Shown here one piece after another: positions 18,343 through 27,813 of a stretch of DNA of 64,000 nt. A program made the position numbers and the translations under genes. Each line of letters opens with the position of its first letter. Position 1 is the first letter of the stretch. The notes under the pieces are model-generated. The model was not told the DNA's origin and did no database searches. It worked only from the letters and a program-made list of their open reading frames with translations. Origin of the DNA: Arenibacter sp. P308M17 (GTDB lineage: Bacteria; Bacteroidota; Bacteroidia; Flavobacteriales; Flavobacteriaceae); NCBI RefSeq assembly GCF_003426735.1, contig NZ_QVON01000008.1, positions 1-64,000 on the forward strand, in the 5' to 3' direction.

Positions 18343-19974
18343 TTATAGTTTTATTTTCCCCCTGGACACGGCATCGGCCATAATTAAGGCATTATATGCG
18401 TTGACCATCTTACCGGATTTGGATATTTTTTGAAAGTCCATTGCCTTGGAGGAGTCCCCGGAGACCACTACTTTGGATTTGGTCGTAAGTCCGGAATTCA
18501 ACAGTACGGCCTTTACTTGGGAAGCCGATAATTTTGGATAATAGGATCTAACCAGGGCAGCAACTCCGGCTACAGCAGGTGCTGCCATGGAAGTACCTCC
18601 CTGAAAATCGTATTCATTGTTGGGCATGGTGGAATAGATATCGTCACCAGGGGCAAAAATATCTACGTTTATGAGACCATAATTGGAAAATGAGGCCACC
18701 ATTTCGGAACCGTATTTACTTGTTAGGGCGCCCACGGTAATTACATTGTCTGCCATTTCAGGCCCATTATTGATTTGGTCGTTCGGGAAATTTGGGTTGT
18801 TCGGATCATCTAGATCGTCGCCGGAATTTCCTGCCGCATGTACAAAAAGAACATCATTTTCCGCCGCATATTTAATGGCGTCATAAACCCACTCTGCATT
18901 TGGGGAAAAGGCTTTTCCAAAACTTCCGTTAATAATTTTGGCCCCATTGTCCACGGCATAGCGTATTCCCAAAGCAATATCCTTATCGTATTCGTCTCCA
19001 TTGGGTACTGCCCTAATACTCATTATGGCTACATTGTCCGCAACTCCGTTGGCCCCAAGCCCGTTATTTCTTTTTGCTGCAATAATACCGGCAACATGGG
19101 TTCCATGACTTTCATCTTCAACCCTATTTTTAGGATTTCCGTTACCATAGCCCCTATCGTTATAGTTATAAGGATCATCCCCTACCATTTTTCTGCCATC
19201 AAAATCCACGTTAAGATTATAGTTAAGTTGATCGGTAAAATGCTTAATACCATCCTTAAGCTCTGAAAGAACTTCCGGTATAGTATCCTTAATACTCAAC
19301 ATTTGCATTAAAATGCCAACGTTTCTCTGCATGGCCTCGTCTTCCGATTTAATTTCGGTAAGGTCTTTTTTGGTATAGGTATCCTTGCCCAAAAGTTCTT
19401 TTACTTCTGTATCCGCCTGTTGTACCGCTTGAAGTATCTGTTCGTACTGTCCCTTATTTTGGAGTGCTTTTTGATAATCCTTGTCCAGATCGCTTTTGGC
19501 CTTGGCCTGAAGGGAGGCATCCCCTAATTTTTTACCTACAATTCTGGCCATTTCCAATTGCTCGTTGTAGGATTCCCCTAAAAAGTTGTAACCGTGTATG
19601 TCGTCTATATAGCCATTATTGTCATCGTCCTTTTTGTTTCCTGGAATTTCTCCCTTATTTAGCCAAAGGACGTCTACAAGATCCTCATGGGTTAGGTCCA
19701 TTCCGGAATCCAGCACGGCCACTATTACCTTTTCCCCTTTTTTATTTCCGATAATTTCCGTGTAGGCCTTGTCTACGCTCATCCCTGGAATGGTATCTGC
19801 AAGCAGGTCCGTATGTCCCCAGTGCTTCTTTTCCGCTTCGGTCAGTTCCCATACTTTTAGGGGTAGGGTATCAATATTTTCAATTGGGGTGGAAACTAGC
19901 GCAGTACTACCACAGCCATATAATAAAATAGAGGCCGACACGGCCAAAAAGGTCCTGTTGAATGTTAGTGTCAT
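18343..19974 (-). CDS. S8 family subtilisin-like serine protease lipoprotein
   Basis: A 543-residue lipoprotein (lipobox LLYGC, Cys21). The catalytic triad is seen in the usual order: Asp in VIVAVLDSGMDLTHEDL (D89), His in DESHGTHVAGIIAA, and Ser in FQGGTSMAAPAVAGVAAL. A ~150-residue insert rich in Lys/Glu (coiled-coil-like, about residues 130-240) separates the Asp and His blocks, a feature of a Bacteroidota subgroup of S8 proteases. It is predicted to sit on the outer side of a membrane and degrade proteins. There is no visible pro-domain of the I9 type. Confidence 0.9.
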   Translation of the reverse strand: MTLTFNRTFLAVSASILLYGCGSTALVSTPIENIDTLPLKVWELTEAEKKHWGHTDLLADTIPGMSVDKAYTEIIGNKKGEKVIVAVLDSGMDLTHEDLVDVLWLNKGEIPGNKKDDDNNGYIDDIHGYNFLGESYNEQLEMARIVGKKLGDASLQAKAKSDLDKDYQKALQNKGQYEQILQAVQQADTEVKELLGKDTYTKKDLTEIKSEDEAMQRNVGILMQMLSIKDTIPEVLSELKDGIKHFTDQLNYNLNVDFDGRKMVGDDPYNYNDRGYGNGNPKNRVEDESHGTHVAGIIAAKRNNGLGANGVADNVAIMSIRAVPNGDEYDKDIALGIRYAVDNGAKIINGSFGKAFSPNAEWVYDAIKYAAENDVLFVHAAGNSGDDLDDPNNPNFPNDQINNGPEMADNVITVGALTSKYGSEMVASFSNYGLINVDIFAPGDDIYSTMPNNEYDFQGGTSMAAPAVAGVAALVRSYYPKLSASQVKAVLLNSGLTTKSKVVVSGDSSKAMDFQKISKSGKMVNAYNALIMADAVSRGKIKL

Positions 19975-20079
19975 TTATTTATAGTGTTAGATTTATTAAT
20001 AGGATTTCCAGTAAATTTTGCTCGAAAGCCTGTTTTGCAGACAAGATCTGTCTTGAATAGGAGCTACTGTTCATCATAA

Positions 20080-20940
20080 TTATTCAAAAAGTTGGGCAAA
20101 GGTATGTATTTCTTTTAAACGTATTCCTTTTTCCGTTGTTTGTAGGGTACAGATCTGGTTATGGGCATCGTGTTCCAAAAACAGATAGTAATTGTCTTTT
20201 ACGGCCATTTCCAAAAACCGGGCTTTTTCCGAAAGTGTTAAAAGCGGTCTCGTATCATAGCCCATAACATAGGGTAGTGGAATATGGCCTGCGGTAGGCA
20301 GTAGGTCTGCCGCAAAGACCAAAGTCTTGTCCTTATATTGAATATGGGGTATCATCTGTTTTTCCGTATGCCCGTCCACAAATAAAATTCCAAAATCCAA
20401 TTCCGATTGTTCCGCAAAGCGATTTTCGGTTCTTTCAACAAATCGCAACTGGCCACTTTGGTACATGGGCAATAAATTTTCTGGGAGAAAGGAAGCCTTT
20501 TCCCGGGCATTGGGTTCCGTGGCCCAATTCCAGTGGGCCTCATTGGTCCAAAATACGGCATTCTTAAATGCGGGTTCATAAGCGGTTCTATCCTTATTCC
20601 ATTGTATGCTTCCCCCACAATGGTCAAAATGTAAATGGGTCAGGAAAACATCTGTAATATCATCCCTGTGAAAACCGTATTTTTTTAGGGATCTGTCCAA
20701 AGAATGGTCCCCCCACCTATAGTAATAACCAAAGAATTTATCGGATTGTTTGTTGCCCATCCCCGTGTCTATCAGGGTAAGCCTATCGCCATTCTCGATC
20801 AATAGGCATCTTGCGGCCATATCTATCATATTATTTGAATCTGCCGGATTGCTCCTGTTCCAAATGGATTTTGGTACCACACCGAACATGGCCCCTCCAT
20901 CCAACTTAAAATTTCCAGATTCAATAGGATATAATTTCAT
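20080..20940 (-). CDS. MBL-fold metallo-hydrolase
   Basis: A 286-residue cytosolic metallo-beta-lactamase-fold hydrolase. The zinc motif is HLHFDHCGG (HxHxDH) at about residue 110, with later ligands around FVDGHTEKQMIPH and ADLLPTAGHIP. The sequence resembles the quorum-quenching-lactonase-like/MBL hydrolase branch, but its substrate is unknown. I place the start at the ATG at 20940 (MKLYPIESGNFKLDGG), the beginning expected for close homologues; a TTG 27 bp upstream would add nine residues with no support. Confidence 0.85.
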   Translation of the reverse strand: MKLYPIESGNFKLDGGAMFGVVPKSIWNRSNPADSNNMIDMAARCLLIENGDRLTLIDTGMGNKQSDKFFGYYYRWGDHSLDRSLKKYGFHRDDITDVFLTHLHFDHCGGSIQWNKDRTAYEPAFKNAVFWTNEAHWNWATEPNAREKASFLPENLLPMYQSGQLRFVERTENRFAEQSELDFGILFVDGHTEKQMIPHIQYKDKTLVFAADLLPTAGHIPLPYVMGYDTRPLLTLSEKARFLEMAVKDNYYLFLEHDAHNQICTLQTTEKGIRLKEIHTFAQLFE

Positions 20941-21199
20941 AGATAACCTAATGTAATGTCGGTGCAAATTAACAAAAGCACTAGGGATATTTTCTGAAAC
21001 CTGGTTTTATTAGAGGTTTTTTAACACTTTATCAGTAATTTTTCTTTGGTGATTAATTATAGTAGGCACACAACACTTTCTTTAAATTTTATAATGTCCA
21101 TATAGTGATATGGTCGTTTTTGGCCATTTAGGTGGAGAATTATGTTGGGTTGGATGGATTTTTTCTATATTAAAACTTATCTTGCTTCAAATTTTATCT

Positions 21200-23053
21200 A
21201 TGGTAGAACTAGCGGGAATAATTGTTCTTGGTATCATTGCGCAGTGGGTGGCATGGCGCTTTAAATTACCGGCCATTTTACCTCTTATCCTCATAGGGCT
21301 TTTGGTTGGCCCCATTTCCACTTTGTTTACGGAAAATGGTGAAAAGTGGATAGAACCCATATGGAATGGTGAAAAGGGACTTTTTCCGGGTGAAGGGCTC
21401 TATTATTTTGTTTCCTTGTCCATGAGTATTATCCTGTTTGAGGGGGGGCTTACCCTTAAACGTTCAGAAATCGCCAATGTAGGTCCTGTAATCACGAAGC
21501 TGATCACAATCGGATCCATAGTTACCTTTTTTGGTGCCGGATTTGCAGCCCATTTTATCCTTGACCTTAGCTGGCAGATATCCTTTATGTTCTCGGGGCT
21601 TATCATTGTTACAGGACCAACCGTTATTACCCCTATCCTTCGAAATATTCCCTTAAAAAAAGATGTTTCCGCGGTTTTAAAATGGGAGGGCATTCTCATA
21701 GATCCCATTGGGGCCTTGGTGGCGGTATTGATGTACGAGTTTATAAGTGTAGGGGAAGGCCAAGCCTATACCCAAACGGCCTTAATCGAGTTCGGGAAAA
21801 TATTACTCTTCGGAACAACCATCGGATTTACTTTTGCCCATGCCCTGGCCTTTGTGATCAAAAAGAATTATGTGCCCCATTACCTGTTGAATGTGGTTTC
21901 CCTATCCGTGGTCCTTTTGGGATTTGTACAGGCCGATATGTTTGCACATGAATCCGGTCTATTGGCGGTAGTGGTAATGGGCCTGGTTTTGGGAAACACC
22001 AATTTGCCCAATATCAAGGAACTCCTCTATTTTAAGGAGTCGCTTAGCATCTTGTTGATATCCATTCTTTTTATCCTTTTGGCTGCCAATATCAATATCC
22101 ATGACATGGAGCTCATTTTTAATTGGAAGGCGGTGGTCCTTTTTCTGATTATCATCTTCATGATAAGACCTTTGGGTGTCTTTCTCAGTACTTTGGGTTC
22201 CAATCTTAAACCCAATGAAAGATTGTTCATTGGGTGGGTAGGACCTAGGGGAATCGTAGCGGCGGGCATTGCTTCGCTCTTTGGTTCCAAATTGTTGGCC
22301 GTGGGGGTACTTGGTGCGGAATATATAACACCCTTGGTATTTATGATCGTACTCGGAACGGTGCTATTGAACGCTACCACTGCAAGGTTGTTTGCAAAGG
22401 CAGTTGGGGTCTTTTTAAAAAAATCGGAAGGTATCGTCATCATAGGGGCTTCCTTGCCTGCCCGATTGATAGCGGCCTATCTCCAAAAGAACAATAGACA
22501 TGTGGTCCTGCTGGACAATAACGGTATTAATATAGAAAAGGCTCGGCAGTTGGGGCTGGAGGCCATTGTATCAAACATCTATTCCGATACGCTAATTGAC
22601 TATATTGAGTTGAGCGATGTAGGCTATCTAATGGCCCTTACCGGTAATTCCGATATCAACCAATATGCCATAGATACCTTTAAGGGGCAGTTTGGGGAGA
22701 ACGGTTCCTTTAGATTGGTGAATTCCGATGAAATGAACAACCCCGAAAACAATCCTAAGACAGGGCTTTTTTCCCATACCGACGATTTTATAAAACTCAC
22801 TGAAGCGGCAAGGAAAAATCCAACTATCCATGAAATTATTTTAAAAGATCAGGAACATTACGAAGGGCTGATAGAGATTACCAAGGCCGATAGGGATATT
22901 GTCCCGATCTTCCTAAAGACGCTGGAAGGGGAACTACAGATCATTTCTTCCAACAGTATGGATTTTACTGATATCAAGGAAGGATATCAATTGGTTTATT
23001 TGGGAAAACAGTTGAAAGTATCTAAGGAAATGGAACCTTCAGAAACCACTTAA
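21200..23053 (+). CDS. CPA1-type Na+/H+ antiporter with a C-terminal TrkA-N (RCK) domain
   Basis: A 617-residue inner-membrane protein. About twelve membrane segments fill residues 1-400, starting MVELAGIIVLGIIAQWVAWRF; the WVGPRGIVAAGIASLFG stretch is the conserved PRG region of CPA1 (NhaP) antiporters. From about residue 408 a Rossmann-type nucleotide-binding TrkA-N domain begins (EGIVIIGASLPARLIAAYLQKN, then VVLLDNN), which probably gates the transporter. It should exchange Na+ or K+ for H+, suited to a marine cell. The open frame extends to 21110, but the ATG at 21200 gives the usual family start. It is first in a run of plus-strand transporter genes. Confidence 0.87.
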   Translation: MVELAGIIVLGIIAQWVAWRFKLPAILPLILIGLLVGPISTLFTENGEKWIEPIWNGEKGLFPGEGLYYFVSLSMSIILFEGGLTLKRSEIANVGPVITKLITIGSIVTFFGAGFAAHFILDLSWQISFMFSGLIIVTGPTVITPILRNIPLKKDVSAVLKWEGILIDPIGALVAVLMYEFISVGEGQAYTQTALIEFGKILLFGTTIGFTFAHALAFVIKKNYVPHYLLNVVSLSVVLLGFVQADMFAHESGLLAVVVMGLVLGNTNLPNIKELLYFKESLSILLISILFILLAANINIHDMELIFNWKAVVLFLIIIFMIRPLGVFLSTLGSNLKPNERLFIGWVGPRGIVAAGIASLFGSKLLAVGVLGAEYITPLVFMIVLGTVLLNATTARLFAKAVGVFLKKSEGIVIIGASLPARLIAAYLQKNNRHVVLLDNNGINIEKARQLGLEAIVSNIYSDTLIDYIELSDVGYLMALTGNSDINQYAIDTFKGQFGENGSFRLVNSDEMNNPENNPKTGLFSHTDDFIKLTEAARKNPTIHEIILKDQEHYEGLIEITKADRDIVPIFLKTLEGELQIISSNSMDFTDIKEGYQLVYLGKQLKVSKEMEPSETT

Positions 23054-23212
23054 AAAAGACAATCTACCTTTGTGGGCAGGGCGGTTCACATGTACCTTGA
23101 CAGGTTGGGGCTTATTTCGGAAAACCACATCTTTTTTAAGCAGGGATGCCAATAAAAAGTTGTTTTACCCTCTGATTTATGTCTATCTTAGATGCTCTAA
23201 AACACTTATGGA

Positions 23213-25345
23213 ATGAGCTTAATAGTTAACGTCCTATTACCTTTGGAAGATCCCGTCCTGAAGTTTTTGATCATTCTTTTAGTCATCTTGGTGATTCCCA
23301 TTATTTCCGACAAATTAAAATTGCCACATCTTTTGGGAATGATCTTGGCAGGGATAGTCATAGGTCCCCACGGCTTGAACCTGTTGGCCAGGGACAGTAG
23401 CATCATTCTTTCAGGTACGGCGGGTCTCCTGTACATTATGTTTTTGGCGGGCCTTGAAATAGATATGAACGATTTTAAGACCAATGTCCTTAAAAGCACT
23501 TTGTTGGGGCTGTACGGATTTTTGATCCCTATGCTGTTCGGTACCTTAACGGGGGTTTACATTTTGGGATTTTCTCCCATGACGTCTGTGTTGTTGGCCA
23601 GTATGTTCGCTTCGCATACACTGATTACCTATCCCATAGTAAGTAAGTTGGGGATCGCTAAGAATTTGGCGGTAAACATATCCGTGGGAAGTACCCTGAT
23701 CACCAATGTTCTGTCCTTATTGGTGCTTGCTGTGGTTGTAGGAATGAACACAGGGGAGCTGAACCAATATTTTTGGATTATCATGGCAGTTTCCTTTGTA
23801 GCCTTTACCCTGGTCATTACTTACCTGTTCCCAATTATAGGACGATGGTTTTTTAAAAGGTATAGCGATAATGTCTCCCAGTACATCTTTGTACTAGTGA
23901 TGGTATTTTTAGGGGCCGTACTTTCCCAATTGGCAGGAATAGAGGCCATTATTGGAGCGTTTATGGCCGGATTGGCGCTGAATAGACTCATTCCGCTTAC
24001 CTCTCCCCTTATGAACAGAATAGATTTTGTGGGGAACGCCATCTTTATTCCCTTCTTTTTGATCGGGGTGGGGATGCTTATAGATTATAGGGCCTTTAGT
24101 AACCTCGAAACTGTTTTTGTGGCGATAACCATGTCGGTAGTTGCTACCATTTCCAAATTTACCGCTGCATGGATAAGCCAGAAAAATTTTAAGTTTACCG
24201 CCCAAGAGCGACTCTTAATATTTGGACTTACCAATGCACAGGCGGCAGCTACCTTGGCCGCAGTTTTAGTTGGGTATAATATTGTTCTTGGGGAGACGGC
24301 CAATGGGGAGCCTATCCGGTTGTTGAACGACAGCGTTCTAAACGGGACCATTATCATGATTTTGGTCACCTGTACTATAGCTTCCTTTGCCACCCAAAAG
24401 GGGGCTAAAAAAATCGCATTATCAGGACAGTCGGAGAACGATACGGGGATTAGTGGGGAAAAGATATTGATTCCCCTAAGCAATCCCGATACCATAGATG
24501 AGTTGGTGAACCTTAGTATCGTTATTAAGTCCAAGCAAAATGTGGATGGCCTACAGGCCCTGAACATCATCAATAATGACAATTCACCGGTAGATGCAGA
24601 AAAAAAGGCAAGGAAATTGCTCGAAAAGGCCAAAGTTCTTGCTGCGGCCGTTGATTTGCAGATGAAGACCACCCTTCGATACGATCTTGATCTGGTCCAT
24701 GGGGTCACCAATGTTATCAAGGAAGAAAATAGTACGGACCTTATTTTGGGACTCCATTTAAAACGGGGTGTGGCCGATAGCTTTTTGGGCAACCTAACCA
24801 GCGGTATTTTGGAGAAGAGCAATATTACAACCTTTATCTACAATCCACAGCAGCCCATTTCCACCATTAAGCGCCATTTCGTAATTGTACCGGAAAATGC
24901 GGAGTATGAAAGTGGTTTTTCCTTTTGGTTGTCCAAAATTTGGAACATAGCCCTCAATACCGGAGCCAAGCTTATTTTTTATGCCGGTAAACAAACCATA
25001 AAATTGATAGGGGACATCCATTTAAAGCATCCTATAGAACTAGAATTTAGGGTATTTGAGAATTGGGAAGAGTTACCGGCCCTCTCCGACCAAGTAAGAC
25101 AGGATGATAATCTGGTGATAGTGCTGAGCCGTAAAAACCTATTATCCTATCAGGCTGGAATGGCAGATATTCCGTCGTATCTTAACCGGCACTACCAAGG
25201 GCGGAACTTTCTCTTGGTATACCCTTCCCAATCAACATTTATGACCGATGGAAAGGTAGACCTTACCAACCCTTCCCTATTAAAGGCAATTGAAAAATTG
25301 GATGTCATCGGAAAAACAATGGCAGGAATATTCAGGAAGAAATAG
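23213..25345 (+). CDS. CPA2-type cation:proton antiporter (KefB-like) with a C-terminal UspA-like region
   Basis: A 710-residue inner-membrane protein with ~12 membrane segments in residues 1-390 (PIISDKLKLPHLLGMILAGIVIGPHG is the typical KefB/NapA opening; GIEAIIGAFMAGLALNRLIP the central conserved part). The C-terminal ~300 residues are soluble and resemble two universal-stress-protein-like halves (ISGEKILIPLSNPDTIDELVNLSIVIK, then IKRHFVIVPENAEYESGF). It probably exchanges a monovalent cation for protons with cytosolic regulation. It begins 159 bp after the CPA1 gene and ends 37 bp before the SLC13 gene, so it may be cotranscribed with the latter. Confidence 0.86.
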   Translation: MSLIVNVLLPLEDPVLKFLIILLVILVIPIISDKLKLPHLLGMILAGIVIGPHGLNLLARDSSIILSGTAGLLYIMFLAGLEIDMNDFKTNVLKSTLLGLYGFLIPMLFGTLTGVYILGFSPMTSVLLASMFASHTLITYPIVSKLGIAKNLAVNISVGSTLITNVLSLLVLAVVVGMNTGELNQYFWIIMAVSFVAFTLVITYLFPIIGRWFFKRYSDNVSQYIFVLVMVFLGAVLSQLAGIEAIIGAFMAGLALNRLIPLTSPLMNRIDFVGNAIFIPFFLIGVGMLIDYRAFSNLETVFVAITMSVVATISKFTAAWISQKNFKFTAQERLLIFGLTNAQAAATLAAVLVGYNIVLGETANGEPIRLLNDSVLNGTIIMILVTCTIASFATQKGAKKIALSGQSENDTGISGEKILIPLSNPDTIDELVNLSIVIKSKQNVDGLQALNIINNDNSPVDAEKKARKLLEKAKVLAAAVDLQMKTTLRYDLDLVHGVTNVIKEENSTDLILGLHLKRGVADSFLGNLTSGILEKSNITTFIYNPQQPISTIKRHFVIVPENAEYESGFSFWLSKIWNIALNTGAKLIFYAGKQTIKLIGDIHLKHPIELEFRVFENWEELPALSDQVRQDDNLVIVLSRKNLLSYQAGMADIPSYLNRHYQGRNFLLVYPSQSTFMTDGKVDLTNPSLLKAIEKLDVIGKTMAGIFRKK

Positions 25346-25394
25346 GATGTTTCCAAACAAACAAAATAGGATGGAATTTTAAGTGAAGGAAACT

Positions 25395-27164
25395 ATGGGC
25401 ACCGATTTGATTATTACCATTGTTATTATAGGAATTGGGATTGTACTTTTTATTAAGGATTACTTTTCCATAGACACCACTTCAATTCTTATAATGGCCC
25501 TTTTTATCGTGGCCGGGGTGCTAAGTCCGGAAGAAGGGTTCTCCGGATTTAACCATCCCGCTACCTTAACACTGGGATGTATGTTCGTGGTAAGTGCCGG
25601 GGTCTTTAACTCCGGAATCCTTAATGGCCTTAGCCATCAGATCATTAAATTGGCCAAAATACATTATAGTATAGCCCTGATCACCTTTTGTTTGATTGCA
25701 GGCCTCTTCTCTGCCTTTGTGAACGATTCTGCTGTGGTGGCACTGTTATTGCCCATTGCGCTTACCGTATGCAGGGAGACCAAGATTACACCGGGAATGT
25801 TGTTAATGCCCATTTCCTTTTCTGCCCTTTTTGGGGGTACCTGTACCCTTATAGGTACTTCTACCAATATTTTGGTGAGCAGTTATGCCGAAAAATACGG
25901 TCTGGCCGGTTTTGGGATGTTCGAATTCAGTTTAGCGGCCCTTTGTTTAGCCACCATTGGATTTGCCTATATCTTTTTTGTGGCACCACTTTTATTGCCC
26001 AAAGACCAGAAAGGGGGCAATGTGCTTACCAGGGATGCGGAAAAATATATAACGGAACTATTGGTTGTTGAAGGATGTCCCGATATAAAAAAGCCCCTGT
26101 ACAAGTCCAAACTCGTGAACGATTACAATGTGCAGATCATGACCATATTGAGGGCAGGGTCCTTAAAGTATAGTATTGGTCCCGAAACTTTTATTTTGGA
26201 GGGGGACATTATTAAGGTGCTCATCCCCCCCAAGACCTTAAATAGTATTAGGGATTTAAAAGGATATAAGATCAAGGGCGATAAAAAAGTGGACCAGGCC
26301 GAATCCGAAAAACACATTTACGAAGTGATCGTTCCCTTTGGTTCCAGGTTAACGGAAGGATCGCTTCGTTCCCTAAATTTTAGAAGGCAGTACAACAGTT
26401 CCGTTTTGGCCATTAGGCAACGGGGGGAAATCCTGTATGAAAAATTGTCCGACCTGAAATTGATGGAAGGGGATATGTTACTGATCTTGGGAACAGAGGC
26501 TGAGGTTGATGTACTGGTCTCCCAAAACCTGGTGGTTCCACTTTCAGAGCATAAACAAGGAAGGACCAATTACAAAAAGGCCATTCCTGCCATTGTCATA
26601 GCCATTGGGGTGGTATTGGCCGCCTCCCTTAACCTTACATCGATATTGATCAGTAGTATGGTAGGGGCGCTTTTATTGGTGGTGACCTCCACTTTAAAGC
26701 CCAAGGAGGCATACGAAGCGGTGGAATGGAAGGTAATTTTTATGATGGCGGGCGTCCTTTCCATGGGAACCGCTTTGGAAAAGACGGGCGGGGCCGAAAA
26801 AATAGCCCTTTTTATTGAGCGGACTTTGGGAAATTACGATGCCCAGGTTACCTTGGCTATTTTGTACCTGGTTACCTTTCTGTCTACCAATGTGCTCTCC
26901 AGTAAGGCCACCGCTGCCTTGATGACACCTATAGTGATAAGTCTTGCTGCAGCCATGGAAGTTAGTGAAAGGCCATTTTTGGTGGCGGTGATGTTTGCAT
27001 GTTCCCTCACTTTTATGACCCCGGTAAGTTATCCTACCAACACCATGGTCTATGCCCCTGGGAACTATAAATTCAATGATTTTTTAAGGGTCGGGACACC
27101 CCTGAACATTATAATATGGATTGCGGCCATCTTTGTTATCCCCTATTTTTTTCCTTTTAGGTAG
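25395..27164 (+). CDS. SLC13/DASS family permease with two TrkA-C domains
   Basis: A 589-residue inner-membrane protein. The two transmembrane halves (about residues 1-185 and 390-589) are separated by a cytosolic insert with two TrkA-C (RCK_C) domains, around NDYNVQIMTILRAGSLKYSIGPETFILEGDIIKVL and FGSRLTEGSLRSLNFRRQYNSSVLAIRQRGE, as in bacterial YbiR/SAC1-type permeases. Repeat signatures such as GFSGFNHPATLTLGCMFVVSAGV, NDSAVVALLLPI and GGTCTLIGTSTNILVSSYA are clear. Substrates in the family include sulfate, dicarboxylates and other anions; the sequence does not say which. The frame opens with a GTG at 25383, but the ATG at 25395 puts the first membrane helix at the usual place. Confidence 0.85.
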   Translation: MGTDLIITIVIIGIGIVLFIKDYFSIDTTSILIMALFIVAGVLSPEEGFSGFNHPATLTLGCMFVVSAGVFNSGILNGLSHQIIKLAKIHYSIALITFCLIAGLFSAFVNDSAVVALLLPIALTVCRETKITPGMLLMPISFSALFGGTCTLIGTSTNILVSSYAEKYGLAGFGMFEFSLAALCLATIGFAYIFFVAPLLLPKDQKGGNVLTRDAEKYITELLVVEGCPDIKKPLYKSKLVNDYNVQIMTILRAGSLKYSIGPETFILEGDIIKVLIPPKTLNSIRDLKGYKIKGDKKVDQAESEKHIYEVIVPFGSRLTEGSLRSLNFRRQYNSSVLAIRQRGEILYEKLSDLKLMEGDMLLILGTEAEVDVLVSQNLVVPLSEHKQGRTNYKKAIPAIVIAIGVVLAASLNLTSILISSMVGALLLVVTSTLKPKEAYEAVEWKVIFMMAGVLSMGTALEKTGGAEKIALFIERTLGNYDAQVTLAILYLVTFLSTNVLSSKATAALMTPIVISLAAAMEVSERPFLVAVMFACSLTFMTPVSYPTNTMVYAPGNYKFNDFLRVGTPLNIIIWIAAIFVIPYFFPFR

Positions 27165-27276
27165 TTTAGAGTACCATACTTCCGTTCCGCAATTTATGCC
27201 CTGATGTTGTGATGGTCCAGAATTCTATTATATATTTGTCCATACCCATTGGGCCCTTTTAACCTGTGAAGACAAA

Positions 27277-27600
27277 ATGAAATCCAAACTCAGAAGGTTT
27301 ATTCAGGTCACTGACGACTATCAGCGCAAGGAGGAGATCATTCTTCGGGACCATCTTGCCATGGAGCGTACAAAACTGGCCAACGAGAGAACCTTGCTGT
27401 CCTATATCCGGGCATCCCTATATTTGTTGTTGGGGGGAATTGGTCTTTTGGGACTAAAGGATTTTCAGGACCTGAAGATAATTGGCTATGTTTCCCTTTC
27501 CTGCAGTGTTTTGTTGTTGATAATAGGTATCTTTCGCTATACTCAGTTGAAAAGACATTTAAAACAGGTCTATAGGCCTTTTGAAGAGGAAAATTCTTAG
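27277..27600 (+). CDS. DUF202 (YidH-like) small membrane protein
   Basis: A 107-residue protein with an N-terminal charged part and two membrane helices (YLLLGGIGLLGLKDF and IIGYVSLSCSVLLLIIGIFRY). The LAMERTKLANERTLLSYIRASL stretch is the conserved DUF202 signature. The function of the family is unknown. It lies on the same strand, 112 bp after the SLC13 gene, at the end of the transporter run. Confidence 0.8.
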   Translation: MKSKLRRFIQVTDDYQRKEEIILRDHLAMERTKLANERTLLSYIRASLYLLLGGIGLLGLKDFQDLKIIGYVSLSCSVLLLIIGIFRYTQLKRHLKQVYRPFEEENS

Positions 27601-27679
27601 GATTGGCCTTGCTGATCGCATTTTCCAAGAAACTGTTTAAATGTTGTTTTTGGAAAATTTTATACTGTATTTCTGCCTG

Positions 27680-27733
27680 CCTGCCGGCAGGTTTTTTTAA
27701 GGCGAAGGTGTTTTAATCCCGATCGTTATCGGG
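27680..27733. terminator. Terminator-like GC-rich palindrome followed by a second palindromic repeat
   Basis: CCTGCCGGCAGG at 27680-27691 is a perfect palindrome followed by seven T residues, a good intrinsic terminator for the transcript ending with the DUF202 gene. CCCGAT-CGTT-ATCGGG at 27718-27733 is a second inverted repeat, of the same style as the palindrome in the rnpA linker. The rest of 27601-27813 shows nothing else. Confidence 0.55.
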
Positions 27734-27813
27734 AGCATAGCCATAGCTGGGGGCCGGAAAGTTTCCAAAAGGAATTTGCGAATGGTTCCATCCCAGACTT
27801 TAGTAAAATTGTA

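Noticed and set aside
24085-24822. 245-codon minus-strand frame inside the CPA2 antiporter gene
   Set aside because: It is the complement of a clear membrane-protein gene; the translation is rich in Ser/Pro typical of such shadows.
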